From assembly GCF_905175375.1 (NCBI RefSeq), contig NZ_CAJIMS010000001.1, positions 434,001-498,000 of the forward strand: a stretch of 64,000 bases of DNA, written 5' to 3'. How positions within the stretch are numbered: the stretch's first letter is position 1; every line of letters starts with the position of its first letter. The DNA comes from Chryseobacterium aquaeductus (GTDB taxonomy: Bacteria > Bacteroidota > Bacteroidia > Flavobacteriales > Weeksellaceae). Positions 17,005 through 26,034 of the stretch are shown here, piece after piece. The position numbers were made by a program, and so were the translations under genes. The notes beneath the pieces were generated by a model. The model searched no databases. It was not told the origin of the DNA and worked only from the letters and a program-made list of their open reading frames with translations.

Positions 17005-17769
17005 CTAATTATTAAACATCCTTTTAGCATTCTCACTCGTAATTCTATCAATCTCGCCAAAGTCTTTTTGGTAAATATCAACCAATTTTCCGGCTATCAA
17101 ATCAAGGTACGAACTTTCATTTCTTTTACCTCTAAAAGGAACGGGAGCGAGATAAGGTGAATCTGTCTCCAAAACGATTTTATCTAAAGGAATTTCTTTT
17201 AAAAACTGGTCGATTTTACCATTTTTAAAGGTCACTACTCCGCCGATTCCTAAGATGAAATTTAGCTCCAAAGCACGTTTTGCCTGCTCAAGATTTCCCG
17301 AAAAACAATGAAAAATCCCTCTTAATTTCGGATGTTTCTTTCTTTCTAAAACTTCAAAAGTTTCATCAAAACTTTCTCTGGTATGAATCACAATTGGCAA
17401 ATCCTTTTCGATTGCCCAATCAATCTGCTGCTCAAAAGCTTTTACCTGAATGTCTAAAGTCGATTTGTCCCAATACAAATCAATCCCGATTTCTCCGATT
17501 GCCGGAAAACTCCTTTCATCAAGATATTTCTTTACAATTTCCAATTCACTTTCCCAAGATTCCGGTTTTACGTAGCACGGATGAAGTCCCATCATTGAGA
17601 AAATCTGATTAGGATAATCACTTTCCAGCTGAAGCATTTTTGGGTGAGATTCTGAATCGATGGCAGGAAGATAAAACTCTGTAATTCCTTTATTTAAAGC
17701 TCTTTGAATAGCATCTTTTCTGTCTTCATCAAACTCTTCAGAATATAAATGGGTATGTGTGTCAATCAT
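17005..17769 (-). CDS. TatD family metal-dependent hydrolase
   Basis: Cytoplasmic TIM-barrel metallohydrolase of the TatD DNase family (254 aa), implicated in 3'-5' DNA/RNA processing. Metal-binding and family motifs are IDTHTHLYSEEF, IGEIGIDLYW, IVIHTRESFDETF, GIFHCFSG and VLETDSPYLAP. It starts with ATG 5 nt after the DUF4269 gene and ends 3 nt before the methyltransferase, so they are co-transcribed. All key His/Asp/Glu residues are present. Confidence 0.94.
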   Translation of the reverse strand: MIDTHTHLYSEEFDEDRKDAIQRALNKGITEFYLPAIDSESHPKMLQLESDYPNQIFSMMGLHPCYVKPESWESELEIVKKYLDERSFPAIGEIGIDLYWDKSTLDIQVKAFEQQIDWAIEKDLPIVIHTRESFDETFEVLERKKHPKLRGIFHCFSGNLEQAKRALELNFILGIGGVVTFKNGKIDQFLKEIPLDKIVLETDSPYLAPVPFRGKRNESSYLDLIAGKLVDIYQKDFGEIDRITSENAKRMFNN

Positions 17770-17774
17770 TATTT

Positions 17775-18293
17775 TTAAAATTTTAATAGATCTTCGTAAG
17801 GATTCTCTAAATTCAGCAAAATCCCGAAAGCCGGTTCAGTTTTCAATCCTTTTTTCTTTAATTCTATTATTTTTTGTTTAAAGTTTTCTCCTTTCTTCTG
17901 TAATATTTTGTATTCTGCAATCATATGCTGATATGCATTTTGATGAGTTGTTGGTTTGTTTTGACCGAAAATTTCAATTGGAAAACCATCTAGTCTAAAA
18001 TTACAAATCATTGATTCTATTCCGTTGATTGTGATTGTTTCAATCTTTAAATCAGAATCAAATTCGAAAAATATTTGGTTTAACAACTTCTTAAAGTCAA
18101 CCATATTTTCCACCTCACAAATAATATCTAAATCGCTTTCATCAATATCAATTTCTATCGGAATCGTACCTGCTAAAATTGGTGAAAAATTTTCGAGCTT
18201 TTCAAAAATCCGATATTTAGTAAGAACTTGAAAAGCTCTTTTTTGTTTTTCGTTTCCGTTTTTCAAATAATCGATTTTGGTAAAGTCAATCAT
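17775..18293 (-). CDS. DUF4269 domain-containing protein
   Basis: A 172-aa soluble protein matching DUF4269. It opens with FTKIDYLKNGNEKQKRAF. The block LAGTIPIEIDIDESDLDI has the shape of a nucleotidyltransferase-fold acidic motif, and GFPIEIFGQNKPTTHQNAY is a conserved block. No role is established that I know of. It starts 6 nt after the GSCFA gene stop and runs into tatD, all in one transcript. Confidence 0.82.
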   Translation of the reverse strand: MIDFTKIDYLKNGNEKQKRAFQVLTKYRIFEKLENFSPILAGTIPIEIDIDESDLDIICEVENMVDFKKLLNQIFFEFDSDLKIETITINGIESMICNFRLDGFPIEIFGQNKPTTHQNAYQHMIAEYKILQKKGENFKQKIIELKKKGLKTEPAFGILLNLENPYEDLLKF

Positions 18294-18299
18294 TTGAAG

Positions 18300-19250
18300 T
18301 CAGAATATTTTATGTTTGGTCTTTTTCTGCTGAGCATCAATTCTCTGATTCAGTTTATCTCTAAATTCTAAATATTTCGGATCTTTTTCATCATCAGATC
18401 GATGTTCCAAAGCTTTATTGATTTTAAAATTTTCTTTAGTAAAATCTTTTGTTTCAGCTGAAAAATAAGCGTCTCCGAATTTTTCGAAAATATACTGTAC
18501 TGCCTGAGAATTCGGGTGAATCATATCTTCTTTGTAGAAACGGTAATCCCGAAGATCATCCATCAGAATTTCATAAACAGGAAGATAATGACAGTTTTCT
18601 ATCTCTGAAATCACTTCATGAATCGCTGTGATCAGTTTTGATTTGCTTAACTGATTTTCGATCATTCCGTCTTTGGTATGTCGCACTGGCGAAACGGTAA
18701 ACAAAATCTGAAGATCATCTTTGCAAATGTCTTTTAAATTCAAAATGGTGTCATAAATAGAATCTGTGAGCTCATGATGCGTCAACAATCTTTTTTCAAA
18801 AAACTTTTGTGGAATTTTGTGACAGTTCGCAACCAGCTTTTTCTTAGGTTCAAATTCATAAATAAATGAAGTTCCATATGTAATAATCACCCAATTGGAA
18901 TCTTGCAGAAACTGATTTCCTTCAACAATTTTCTTGTTTATTTTATCTAAAGTCTTATGAATAAATCGTGTATCAAAGCTAGAATGATGATCTAAGGAAA
19001 TATATTCATCATTAAAAGCGATCAGCTCATCTTCTTGATAAAACTCAGAATCATGAAGTCTTTTAATGGAATTATTAATCGAAAAAGGATTAAATAATGT
19101 TCCAAAAGGATTGTTCACCGTCTGCAACTGACCTTGATGAAATAATTCAGACATTTCTGAAGCAAAACAAGATCCGATTGAAAATATTTTATCTTCAATC
19201 TCAATCTTACGGTCAGATTCTTCAATATTTACTTCAGTCCGGAATTTCAT
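18300..19250 (-). CDS. GSCFA domain-containing protein
   Basis: A 316-aa protein named after its motif, here FSIGSCFASEMSELF near residue 27. The family is related to SGNH-type esterases; the GSCF Ser and a late DMIHPNSQAV block (Asp-x-x-His) fit that fold. No signal peptide is seen. The substrate is unknown. It leads a minus-strand run with DUF4269, tatD and the methyltransferase. A bulged inverted repeat at 19263-19309 lies directly upstream. Confidence 0.85.
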   Translation of the reverse strand: MKFRTEVNIEESDRKIEIEDKIFSIGSCFASEMSELFHQGQLQTVNNPFGTLFNPFSINNSIKRLHDSEFYQEDELIAFNDEYISLDHHSSFDTRFIHKTLDKINKKIVEGNQFLQDSNWVIITYGTSFIYEFEPKKKLVANCHKIPQKFFEKRLLTHHELTDSIYDTILNLKDICKDDLQILFTVSPVRHTKDGMIENQLSKSKLITAIHEVISEIENCHYLPVYEILMDDLRDYRFYKEDMIHPNSQAVQYIFEKFGDAYFSAETKDFTKENFKINKALEHRSDDEKDPKYLEFRDKLNQRIDAQQKKTKHKIF

Positions 19251-19325
19251 TCTTTAGGTATGAGTTTGCAGTTGTTAGGTTGCAGGCTTCACACCGCAAC
19301 CTGCAAACTTTTAGCTTTAATCTGA

Positions 19326-20297
19326 CTAGCTTTCTCTTCTCAAAAGGTAATTCGCAAGTTCTGCAAAAGGCTTTTTCTTTTCTTCGGGTATATCTATTTT
19401 TGCAAGGTAGCTTTGTCCAATCTCATTGTGTTTCTCGATCAAACGCAATGCTTTTTCGTCTACTTTTGTTCTTCTGAAAATCTTTTCAACACCGTATACT
19501 TTATCAATATTATCGGTTTTTTTAGAATACCAATAGTCAAGCTCTTTCTTCTCTTCTTCTGTTCCGTGTTCTTTTGCTAAAAGATAAAGAACGGTTTTTT
19601 TATTTTCGTAAATATCACCTGCGTGTTTTTTACCAAACTGCGCCTGATCACCGAAAACATCCAGATAATCATCCATAATCTGGAAGGCAATTCCGATATG
19701 TTTTCCGAAATTAAAGATCGCTTTGGCATCTTTAAACTGAGCTTTGGCAATCAATGCTCCGATCTCAAAAGAAGAAGCACTCAAGACTCCGGTTTTATAA
19801 GTAATCATTCTGATGTAATCATCAAAAGTTACATTTTCCTGCGTTTCAAAATTGATGTCGTATTGCTGACCTTCGCATAAAAGCAAACCCGTATGCGTGA
19901 AAATTCTGATACATGCCTTGAAAATTTCCGGTTCGAGATCTTCAAAAAACTTGTAGGCTTTCAGCATTAGTCCGTCACCTGAAAGAATTCCAACGTTGAT
20001 ACCGTGCAAAGTATGAATGGTAGGTTTGTTTCTTCTTAGCGGCGCTTCATCCATAATATCATCATGAATCAAGGTAAAATTATGGAAAAACTCAATCGCC
20101 AAAGCGGGTTTTATCGCCTGTTTCATATCACCTCCGAACAAATCACACGCCATCAACACCATGATCGGACGAAGGCGCTTTCCTCCATGCGAGATGATAT
20201 AATTCATCGGATCGTACAATTCTGCAGGTTTATCTTTGAACGTATATTTAGTAATGGCATCAGCAACAATCTGTTGGTAGGTGTCTAAGAATTCCAT
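19326..20297 (-). CDS. Polyprenyl synthetase family protein
   Basis: Trans-prenyltransferase of 323 aa that extends isoprenoid diphosphates (farnesyl, geranylgeranyl or longer) for quinone and undecaprenyl lipids. Both aspartate-rich motifs are present: IHDDIMDEAPLRRNKPT (first DDxxD with the RR pair) and QIMDDYLDVFGD (second). The GGKRLRP block is at residue about 44. The product chain length cannot be read with confidence. ATG 20297 (MEFLDTYQQ) was chosen over an upstream in-frame start because a -7 box lies at 20316-20323, just 5' of it. Confidence 0.93.
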   Translation of the reverse strand: MEFLDTYQQIVADAITKYTFKDKPAELYDPMNYIISHGGKRLRPIMVLMACDLFGGDMKQAIKPALAIEFFHNFTLIHDDIMDEAPLRRNKPTIHTLHGINVGILSGDGLMLKAYKFFEDLEPEIFKACIRIFTHTGLLLCEGQQYDINFETQENVTFDDYIRMITYKTGVLSASSFEIGALIAKAQFKDAKAIFNFGKHIGIAFQIMDDYLDVFGDQAQFGKKHAGDIYENKKTVLYLLAKEHGTEEEKKELDYWYSKKTDNIDKVYGVEKIFRRTKVDEKALRLIEKHNEIGQSYLAKIDIPEEKKKPFAELANYLLRRES

Positions 20298-20315
20298 AAA
20301 AGATTTTAATTTGAA

Positions 20316-20350
20316 CAAAAATACGATTTTCTGAGGGGTTGTAAAACAAA
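20316..20350 (-). promoter_or_regulatory. Promoter of polyprenyl synthetase gene
   Basis: Minus strand TTTG (20350-20347), 23-nt spacer, TATTTTTG (20323-20316). It sits immediately downstream of the pit terminator. Confidence 0.6.
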
Positions 20351-20376
20351 AAACTTTGTCTGTTGAGACAAAGTTT
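20351..20376 (-). terminator. Intrinsic terminator of the phosphate-transport genes
   Basis: A perfect 11-bp stem AAACTTTGTCT/AGACAAAGTTT with loop GTTG, 24 nt past the pit stop; the minus-strand transcript continues into a T-rich stretch. Confidence 0.88.
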
Positions 20377-20399
20377 AGTGATATGATTTATTTCTTTAA

Positions 20400-21542
20400 T
20401 TAAGTTAAATAAGTCACCGCAAGATAAGTCAATCCTGCAACAATAGCCGAAATAGGAATCGTTAAAACCCAAGCCCAAAGTAAGCTTACGGTAATTCCCC
20501 AACGTACGGCAGAAACTCTTTTCGTTAATCCAACACCAATGATAGAACCGGTAATAGTGTGCGTTGTAGAAACCGGAATACCAAAGTGATCGGTAATAAA
20601 TAAGGTAATCGCACCTGCCGTTTCAGCACTTACTCCTTCCAATGGTGTTACTTTTGTAATTTTTGTCCCCATCGTTTTGATGATCTTCCAACCTCCACTC
20701 ATCGTTCCTAAAGCAATTGCTACGAAGGAAACCAAAGGTACCCACATATAATGCTCTGCAAAATAATTGAAACGTTCGGCAGATTCGATATTCAAATATA
20801 TAGGATCCTGAAGCATATTGACGTGATAATAAATCAATGCTGCTCCGATGATACCCATTACTTTCTGAGCGTCATTCAAACCATGTCCAAGACTAAATAA
20901 AGCTGAAGAAACCAACTGTAATCTCTTAAACGATTTGTCTGCCTTGTGCGGATTTGATCTTTTATAAAGGTGTACAATAATTAAAGTAATGATAATGGAA
21001 ATTACCATCCCGATAATCGGTGCCAGGAAAATAAACAGGAAAATAGGGATCACTTTGCTGAATTTCACAACATCCTGACTTGCAACTTTTAAAATGGTTT
21101 GTTTTAAAGTTTCAAAAAAACCAAGATCCGGAGTTGCAGCAACTACTTCACGATAATCCATCAGAAAAGCGTGCATCAATGCTGCTCCTAGGAAACCACC
21201 AATCAAAGTGTGTGATGAAGATGAAGGAATTCCGAACCACCATGTCAATAGATTCCATGCGATGGCGGCGATAAGTCCTGAAAAAATTACTTCAAGAGTA
21301 ATAAAATTTTCGTTAACTGTTTTGGCAATCGTGTTACCAATTTTGAATTCGCCAATGATGTACGCTGCGATAAAGAAAGCAGCAAAATTCCAGACAGCTG
21401 CCCAAAGCACAGCCTGAAAAGGTGTCAAAACTTTTGTAGAAACAATCGTCGCTATAGAATTGGCAGCATCGTGAAAACCATTTATATAATCGAAGATTAA
21501 AGCCAAAGCAATAATAACCGTAAGTAAAATAGGAAAGTCCAT
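20400..21542 (-). CDS. Inorganic phosphate transporter, PiT family
   Basis: Inner-membrane low-affinity phosphate:cation symporter of 380 aa with about ten membrane segments. Family signatures are DYINGFHDAANSIATIVSTK near the N-terminus, LFSLGHGLNDAQKVMG in the middle and VSTTHTITGSIIGVG near the C-terminus. The two halves each carry one duplicated motif. It lies 19 nt after the DUF47 gene, a standard Pit partner, so the two are one operon. Confidence 0.95.
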   Translation of the reverse strand: MDFPILLTVIIALALIFDYINGFHDAANSIATIVSTKVLTPFQAVLWAAVWNFAAFFIAAYIIGEFKIGNTIAKTVNENFITLEVIFSGLIAAIAWNLLTWWFGIPSSSSHTLIGGFLGAALMHAFLMDYREVVAATPDLGFFETLKQTILKVASQDVVKFSKVIPIFLFIFLAPIIGMVISIIITLIIVHLYKRSNPHKADKSFKRLQLVSSALFSLGHGLNDAQKVMGIIGAALIYYHVNMLQDPIYLNIESAERFNYFAEHYMWVPLVSFVAIALGTMSGGWKIIKTMGTKITKVTPLEGVSAETAGAITLFITDHFGIPVSTTHTITGSIIGVGLTKRVSAVRWGITVSLLWAWVLTIPISAIVAGLTYLAVTYLT

Positions 21543-21561
21543 TTTTTGTTATCTATTGTTT

Positions 21562-22200
21562 TTAAGCGTATTTAATCATGATGTTCTCAATCGTGTTGGC
21601 AACATCTTCTGCCTTGTCTGTTACGATTTCAAGATAATTAAGAACAGATGATATTTTGATAATGTTGATAGCATCATTTGTTTCAAAAAGTTCTACCATT
21701 GAGTTTGAAAGAAGATCATCAGCAATATTCTCGATAGAATTTACTTTGATGCAAGCTTCTTTTACCAACTCCATGTTTTTAAAACCTTTAAGGTTTTTCA
21801 TTGCATTCTGAATTTCAAGACAAGCCTTGTGAATCAATAATGAGAAGTCTGCATAAGCCTTCATCATCGGAGATTTGTATAAGAAAATATACTTTGTGGA
21901 AGCGTATATATAATCTGCAATATCGTCTAAACCTGTTGCAAGATGGTGAATATCTTCACGATCGAAAGGTGTAATGAAGTTTTTCCCCAATTCAATAAAG
22001 ATCTCGTGAGTAAGCTCATCATTTTTGTGCTCGTAGTCACTCATCAATTTCAACATTCCGTCATCGTTCAGATCAAAATCTTTTACTCCGTGGTTGAAAT
22101 CATTAGACATTGCAACTAAATTCTCTGTTACTTTTTCGAAAAGCACAAAGAAAATTTTATCTTTTGGCTGAAATGCGTGGAAAATATTACCAATTGCCAT
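21562..22200 (-). CDS. DUF47 family protein (PhoU-like, Pit accessory)
   Basis: A 212-aa, all-helical cytoplasmic protein resembling PhoU (DUF47/TIGR00153). HxxxN-type and acidic helices include EHKNDELTHEIFIELGKNF and REDIHHLATGLDDIADYIY, the metal-binding helix pairs of the family. Such proteins are encoded beside PiT transporters and are thought to regulate them. It starts at ATG 22200 and is followed 19 nt later by the transporter. Upstream (22280-22306) are GTTAAT words at 10-11-bp spacing, similar to the SusC Pho-like box. Confidence 0.92.
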   Translation of the reverse strand: MAIGNIFHAFQPKDKIFFVLFEKVTENLVAMSNDFNHGVKDFDLNDDGMLKLMSDYEHKNDELTHEIFIELGKNFITPFDREDIHHLATGLDDIADYIYASTKYIFLYKSPMMKAYADFSLLIHKACLEIQNAMKNLKGFKNMELVKEACIKVNSIENIADDLLSNSMVELFETNDAINIIKISSVLNYLEIVTDKAEDVANTIENIMIKYA

Positions 22201-22399
22201 TTGTAAATTGTATTTAATTTATTCGTGTGCAAATTTCCTAAAAAAGCACCTTAACAAAAAGCATCCAGCATTAATTTTTGTTAATATTGGGTTAATATTT
22301 GTTCACATCAGAAGTCAACATCAACTATAACAATATAACGCATTATCGATCAGTTATTTAAAGATAAATTCACTAATAAAACTTTCATATTTTCAAACA

Positions 22400-22423
22400 A
22401 AAAAGCCGACAAAATTGCCGGCT
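22400..22423 (-). terminator. Intrinsic terminator of the DEAD-box helicase gene
   Basis: Stem AGCCG/CGGCT (22404-22408, 22419-22423) with an A-run upstream on the plus strand giving a U-run on the minus transcript. It lies 25 nt past the helicase stop. Confidence 0.8.
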
Positions 22424-22447
22424 CAAATTATATTTTTAAGTTTAAGA

Positions 22448-24172
22448 TCAGTTAGCTTCTTCAGCTCTCATGTCTTTTCCTTTAAATTTCATAGATTGAA
22501 GATTTCCTATAAGCTCATTGCTAAAAGATTTTTCAACTTCGAAGAAAGAGAATTTCTCAAGAATTTCGATGTTTCCGATCTCAGCTCTTTTGCTCCCTTT
22601 GCTTGATGTAGCTTTGTTGATGATTTCCAATACATCTAGTTTTTTCAACTGGTCTTTTTTACCAAGGTTGAAGAAAAATCTAGTCATATTCTCGTCTCTT
22701 TGTCTTGGCTTACCACCACGATCTCCTCTTCTTTCTCCTCTGTCGCTACGTTCGTTACGATCTCCTCTATCACGATCTCTTCCTCTGTCACGATCTCTTC
22801 CTCCTCTGCTGTCTCTGTCTCTTCCACCTCTGTCATCATCTCTGCTGCTAAACTTCTGATCCATAAGATCCTGCTTATCTTTGTAGTACAAAGCAAGGTC
22901 TTTTAACTGGAACTGTAGCAACTGTACTACCAATTCTTCTTTAGTGAAATTACTTAAATCCGGAACAAGACTTTGATCAAAATCAAAGATATTCTCATGT
23001 TCTGTCATTAATTTTTCAAAAACACCTTTTACCTGAGCCGAAATTACTTCGTCACCTGTAGGAATTTTCTTTTCAACAATATCAATTTTCGTCGTAGATT
23101 TGATCTGCTTCAGCTTTCTGCTTTCTTCAGGTTTGATCAAAGACATAGAAATACCGTCTTTTCCTGCTCTACCTGTTCTTCCGCTTCTGTGTACAAAAAC
23201 TTCAGGATCGTCCGGTAAAGAGAAATGCACAACGTGCGTTAATGAATCTACATCCAAACCTCTTGCAGCAACGTCTGTTGCAACCAAGATATCGATGTTT
23301 TTCAATCTGAATTTCTTCATTACCGTATCTCTCTGCGCTTGAGAAAGATCACCATGAAGAGCATCAGCCGCGTATCCGTTTTGCATTAAAAAGTCTGCAA
23401 CCTCCTGAGTTTCCATTCTTGTTCTACAGAAAATAATAGAATACTGATTCGGGTTTGCATCAATTAATCTTTTCAGAGCTTCTTTCTTGTTACGGTAACC
23501 CACAACATAATATTCATGCTTAATGTTCTTTTTAACTTCGTTAATAGAACCTACAGAAATACGGTGAGGCTGTGTAAGGTAACTTTTAGAAATTCTTTCA
23601 ACCTCTTTGCTCATCGTTGCCGAGAACAAGAAAGTTTGTTTTGTTTCAGGAGTTTCTTTCAAAATTGTTTCCAATTCGTCTTTGAAACCCATAGAAAGCA
23701 TCTCATCTGCTTCATCCAAAACCAACCAGTGGATTTCGGAGAAATCAAGAGCTTTTCTGTTGATCAAGTCGATCACCCTTCCCGGAGTACCTACAATAAT
23801 TTGTGGTTTATCTCTCAAAGAACGCATTTGATCCGTAATACTGCTTCCACCATAAACTGCTGTAGTTTTGATGTTCTTCATGTACTTCGAATAGTTGTTA
23901 ATGTCTTTTGAAATCTGTAGACATAGTTCTCGTGTCGGGCAAAGCACCAAAAATTGGATTTTGCGACTCGTATCGTCAATCATGTCCAAAATCGGAAGCG
24001 AAAACGCTGCTGTTTTGCCTGTCCCTGTCTGCGCAAGTGCGATAAGATCGCGAATATCTGATTGAATAAAAGGGATAGTCTGTTTTTGGATTTCTGTCGG
24101 GCTTTCGTAACCCAGTTCGCCAATGGCCTTAAGGATATCAGGACTTAAATTGGTCTCCGTAAATAAATTCAT
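22448..24172 (-). CDS. DEAD-box RNA helicase, DeaD/CsdA-like
   Basis: A 574-aa RNA helicase. Core motifs: SPTEIQKQTIPF (Q), AQTGTGKT (I), DEAD (II), SAT (III), VATDVAARGLDV (V) and HRSGRTGRAG (VI). After the core comes an Arg/Gly/Asp-rich linker (about residues 430-490) with repeats such as GRDRDRGRDRDRGDR. A C-terminal domain from TRFFFNLGKKDQL to MRAEE matches the DbpA-type RNA-binding fold. This architecture is that of DeaD/CsdA helicases acting in ribosome assembly and cold adaptation. It has a -7 box at 24193-24200 and a very short leader, in contrast to the RhlE-type gene. Confidence 0.95.
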   Translation of the reverse strand: MNLFTETNLSPDILKAIGELGYESPTEIQKQTIPFIQSDIRDLIALAQTGTGKTAAFSLPILDMIDDTSRKIQFLVLCPTRELCLQISKDINNYSKYMKNIKTTAVYGGSSITDQMRSLRDKPQIIVGTPGRVIDLINRKALDFSEIHWLVLDEADEMLSMGFKDELETILKETPETKQTFLFSATMSKEVERISKSYLTQPHRISVGSINEVKKNIKHEYYVVGYRNKKEALKRLIDANPNQYSIIFCRTRMETQEVADFLMQNGYAADALHGDLSQAQRDTVMKKFRLKNIDILVATDVAARGLDVDSLTHVVHFSLPDDPEVFVHRSGRTGRAGKDGISMSLIKPEESRKLKQIKSTTKIDIVEKKIPTGDEVISAQVKGVFEKLMTEHENIFDFDQSLVPDLSNFTKEELVVQLLQFQLKDLALYYKDKQDLMDQKFSSRDDDRGGRDRDSRGGRDRDRGRDRDRGDRNERSDRGERRGDRGGKPRQRDENMTRFFFNLGKKDQLKKLDVLEIINKATSSKGSKRAEIGNIEILEKFSFFEVEKSFSNELIGNLQSMKFKGKDMRAEEAN

Positions 24173-24192
24173 TAATTAATATAAAATTTTTG

Positions 24193-24200
24193 CAAAGGTA
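24193..24200 (-). promoter_or_regulatory. -7 box of DeaD-like helicase
   Basis: Minus strand TACCTTTG matches TAnnTTTG, 20 bp before the ATG. No -33 TTG at the usual distance. Confidence 0.5.
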
Positions 24201-24448
24201 TAATAAATAATTGGATTCTAAACTATTTAATATGAACTGATTAATAAATTCGCTTCACCAAAACTCATTTATTTTTAAATTAAATTAAAAAAAGAGCACA
24301 AATAATAATTAAAATTTAAGGAATTCTCAATCTTCTTCAATTTTGTCGATTGATCTCAAATGTAAATTAATTTAAGTAAATCGTTAAATAAATTTCAAAA
24401 ATAAAAGTGTCGCCATATTTATTTAAATTTGAAGTAAATTATAAAAAT

Positions 24449-25126
24449 ATGTCTGCAGTAATTTCCAAGAAAACATTTGATTTTCTCAGCAAACTTGAAA
24501 AAAACAACAACAGAGATTGGTTTAACGATAATAAAAATCTTTACACAGACGCACAATCGAATGTTTTGAATTTTCTTGAAGATCTTATTTCGCAGATGGG
24601 AAGTTTTGATGAGAGCCTGCTTAAAATTGATCCTAAAAAATCAATGTTCAGAATCTACAGAGATACCCGGTTTTCTAAAGATAAAATACCTTACAAAACC
24701 AATTTTGGTGCGTCATTAGGGATGGGAAAAGGAAGTCAGAAAGCTGGATATTATTTTCATCTTGAGCCCGGAAAATCCTTTATTGCGGGTGGAATTTATA
24801 TGCCGGAATCTACAACTTTAAAAGAAGTACGCAAAGAAATTTCTTTGTACGGAGCAGATTTTCTTAAGGTTATAAATGATAAAAATTTCAAACAATATTT
24901 TCCGGAACTGGATCAGGATGATAAGCTTAAAAAAGTTCCTCAGGGTTTTGAAAAAGAAGATCCCATGGGAGAATATTTGAAATTGAAGAGTTTTATTGTG
25001 GTTTACAATCTTAAAGATGCCGAAATCCTAGACCAAAATGCAGCGACTAATATTTCTAAAGTTTTCGAGGCAATGAAGCCTTTTAATGATTTTCTGAACG
25101 CTCCATTTTTAAATGTTTCAGAATAA
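24449..25126 (+). CDS. DUF2461 domain-containing protein
   Basis: A 225-aa soluble protein. It has the DUF2461 hallmarks FLSKLEKNNNRDWFNDNK at the N-terminus, FRIYRDTRFSKDKIPYKTN in the middle and GGIYMPESTTLKEVRKEI further on. The function of this family is unknown. ATG 24449 was chosen (MSAVISKKTF); the frame extends to a GTG at 24407 but homologues start near this Met. It stands alone between the helicase promoter region and the glycan genes. Confidence 0.88.
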   Translation: MSAVISKKTFDFLSKLEKNNNRDWFNDNKNLYTDAQSNVLNFLEDLISQMGSFDESLLKIDPKKSMFRIYRDTRFSKDKIPYKTNFGASLGMGKGSQKAGYYFHLEPGKSFIAGGIYMPESTTLKEVRKEISLYGADFLKVINDKNFKQYFPELDQDDKLKKVPQGFEKEDPMGEYLKLKSFIVVYNLKDAEILDQNAATNISKVFEAMKPFNDFLNAPFLNVSE

Positions 25127-25201
25127 TTCAAACTTCAAATATTCATAAAATATTAATATTGAGTTCGTTATGTTTTTAAAAAACATAATACCATTTTTAC
25201 T

Positions 25202-25209
25202 TACCTTTG
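25202..25209 (+). promoter_or_regulatory. -7 box of FkbM methyltransferase gene
   Basis: TACCTTTG matches TAnnTTTG, 23 bp before ATG 25233 and inside the longer version of the reading frame. It supports the shorter start. Confidence 0.5.
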
Positions 25210-25232
25210 TAGGTCGTAAAAAAAAGAAAGAA

Positions 25233-26027
25233 ATGTCTTTATACCAGCAGCTCGCAGAGAAATTACAGTACATCAGTCCAAGCTTTTACAAACAGAGGTA
25301 TTTTAAAAGTTTGCATCACTTAACGAAGGAAAATTTTTCTAAACGAAATGTAGAACCAGAATTGGTCTGGATAAAAGAATATCTGCAAAATGATGCTGTA
25401 ATTTTTGACATCGGAGCCAATGTAGGTACTTTTCTTTATCAGTTTGAAAACAAACTGAAACATCAAAATATTTACGGTTTCGAGCCCAATAAGAAACTCA
25501 ATATCAGACTGAAAAGACTTTTTCCATCGATGAATATTTCCTCGGTTGCACTTTCTGACGAAAACACGACCGCTGAATTTAAAGTTCCAATTATCAAAGG
25601 AAAAATGGTTGCATCAAGAGGAAAGCTCAATACGTTGTACAAAGAAAAAGACGAGGAAAACAGCTATATCGAAACTGTAGAAGTGTTAAAACTTGATGAC
25701 TGGGCAAAACTACAAAACATCGGAAAAATAGATTTCATTAAAATAGATGTGGAAGGAAACGAAATGAAAACGCTCTGCGGAGGAAAAAATACCATCATCC
25801 AATTCAGACCACTTTTGATGGTTGAGATGGAACAGAGACACCACGACCAACCCATCTGGAACGAAATATCTGAAGTGGAAAGTTGGGGCTTTGAAGCGAA
25901 ATATCTGAACAGAAACAATTTTGAACTGGAAAAACTGACCGAAGAGATTCTCATTAAAAATACAACAGACGAAAAAAACAAAACAGATTACATCAACAAC
26001 ATCATTTTCATTCCAAAAAATATTTAA
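25233..26027 (+). CDS. FkbM family methyltransferase
   Basis: A 264-aa SAM-dependent O-methyltransferase of the FkbM family, often found in polysaccharide and natural-product clusters. The SAM motif is VIFDIGANVGTF. The block IDFIKIDVEGNEMKTL is the diagnostic FkbM motif, and LMVEMEQRH follows. The frame is open from ATG 25170, which would add 21 residues. I prefer ATG 25233 because a -7 box lies between the two candidates, but the longer form is possible. The flippase starts 7 nt after its stop, so both are probably co-transcribed and act on the same surface glycan. Confidence 0.88.
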   Translation: MSLYQQLAEKLQYISPSFYKQRYFKSLHHLTKENFSKRNVEPELVWIKEYLQNDAVIFDIGANVGTFLYQFENKLKHQNIYGFEPNKKLNIRLKRLFPSMNISSVALSDENTTAEFKVPIIKGKMVASRGKLNTLYKEKDEENSYIETVEVLKLDDWAKLQNIGKIDFIKIDVEGNEMKTLCGGKNTIIQFRPLLMVEMEQRHHDQPIWNEISEVESWGFEAKYLNRNNFELEKLTEEILIKNTTDEKNKTDYINNIIFIPKNI

Positions 26028-26034
26028 AATAGGT

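Noticed and set aside
22684..22906. Acidic and Ser/Thr-rich open frames on both strands over the helicase linker
   Set aside because: They are shadows of the Arg/Gly/Asp-rich linker of the DEAD-box protein; codon bias produces the low-complexity frames.
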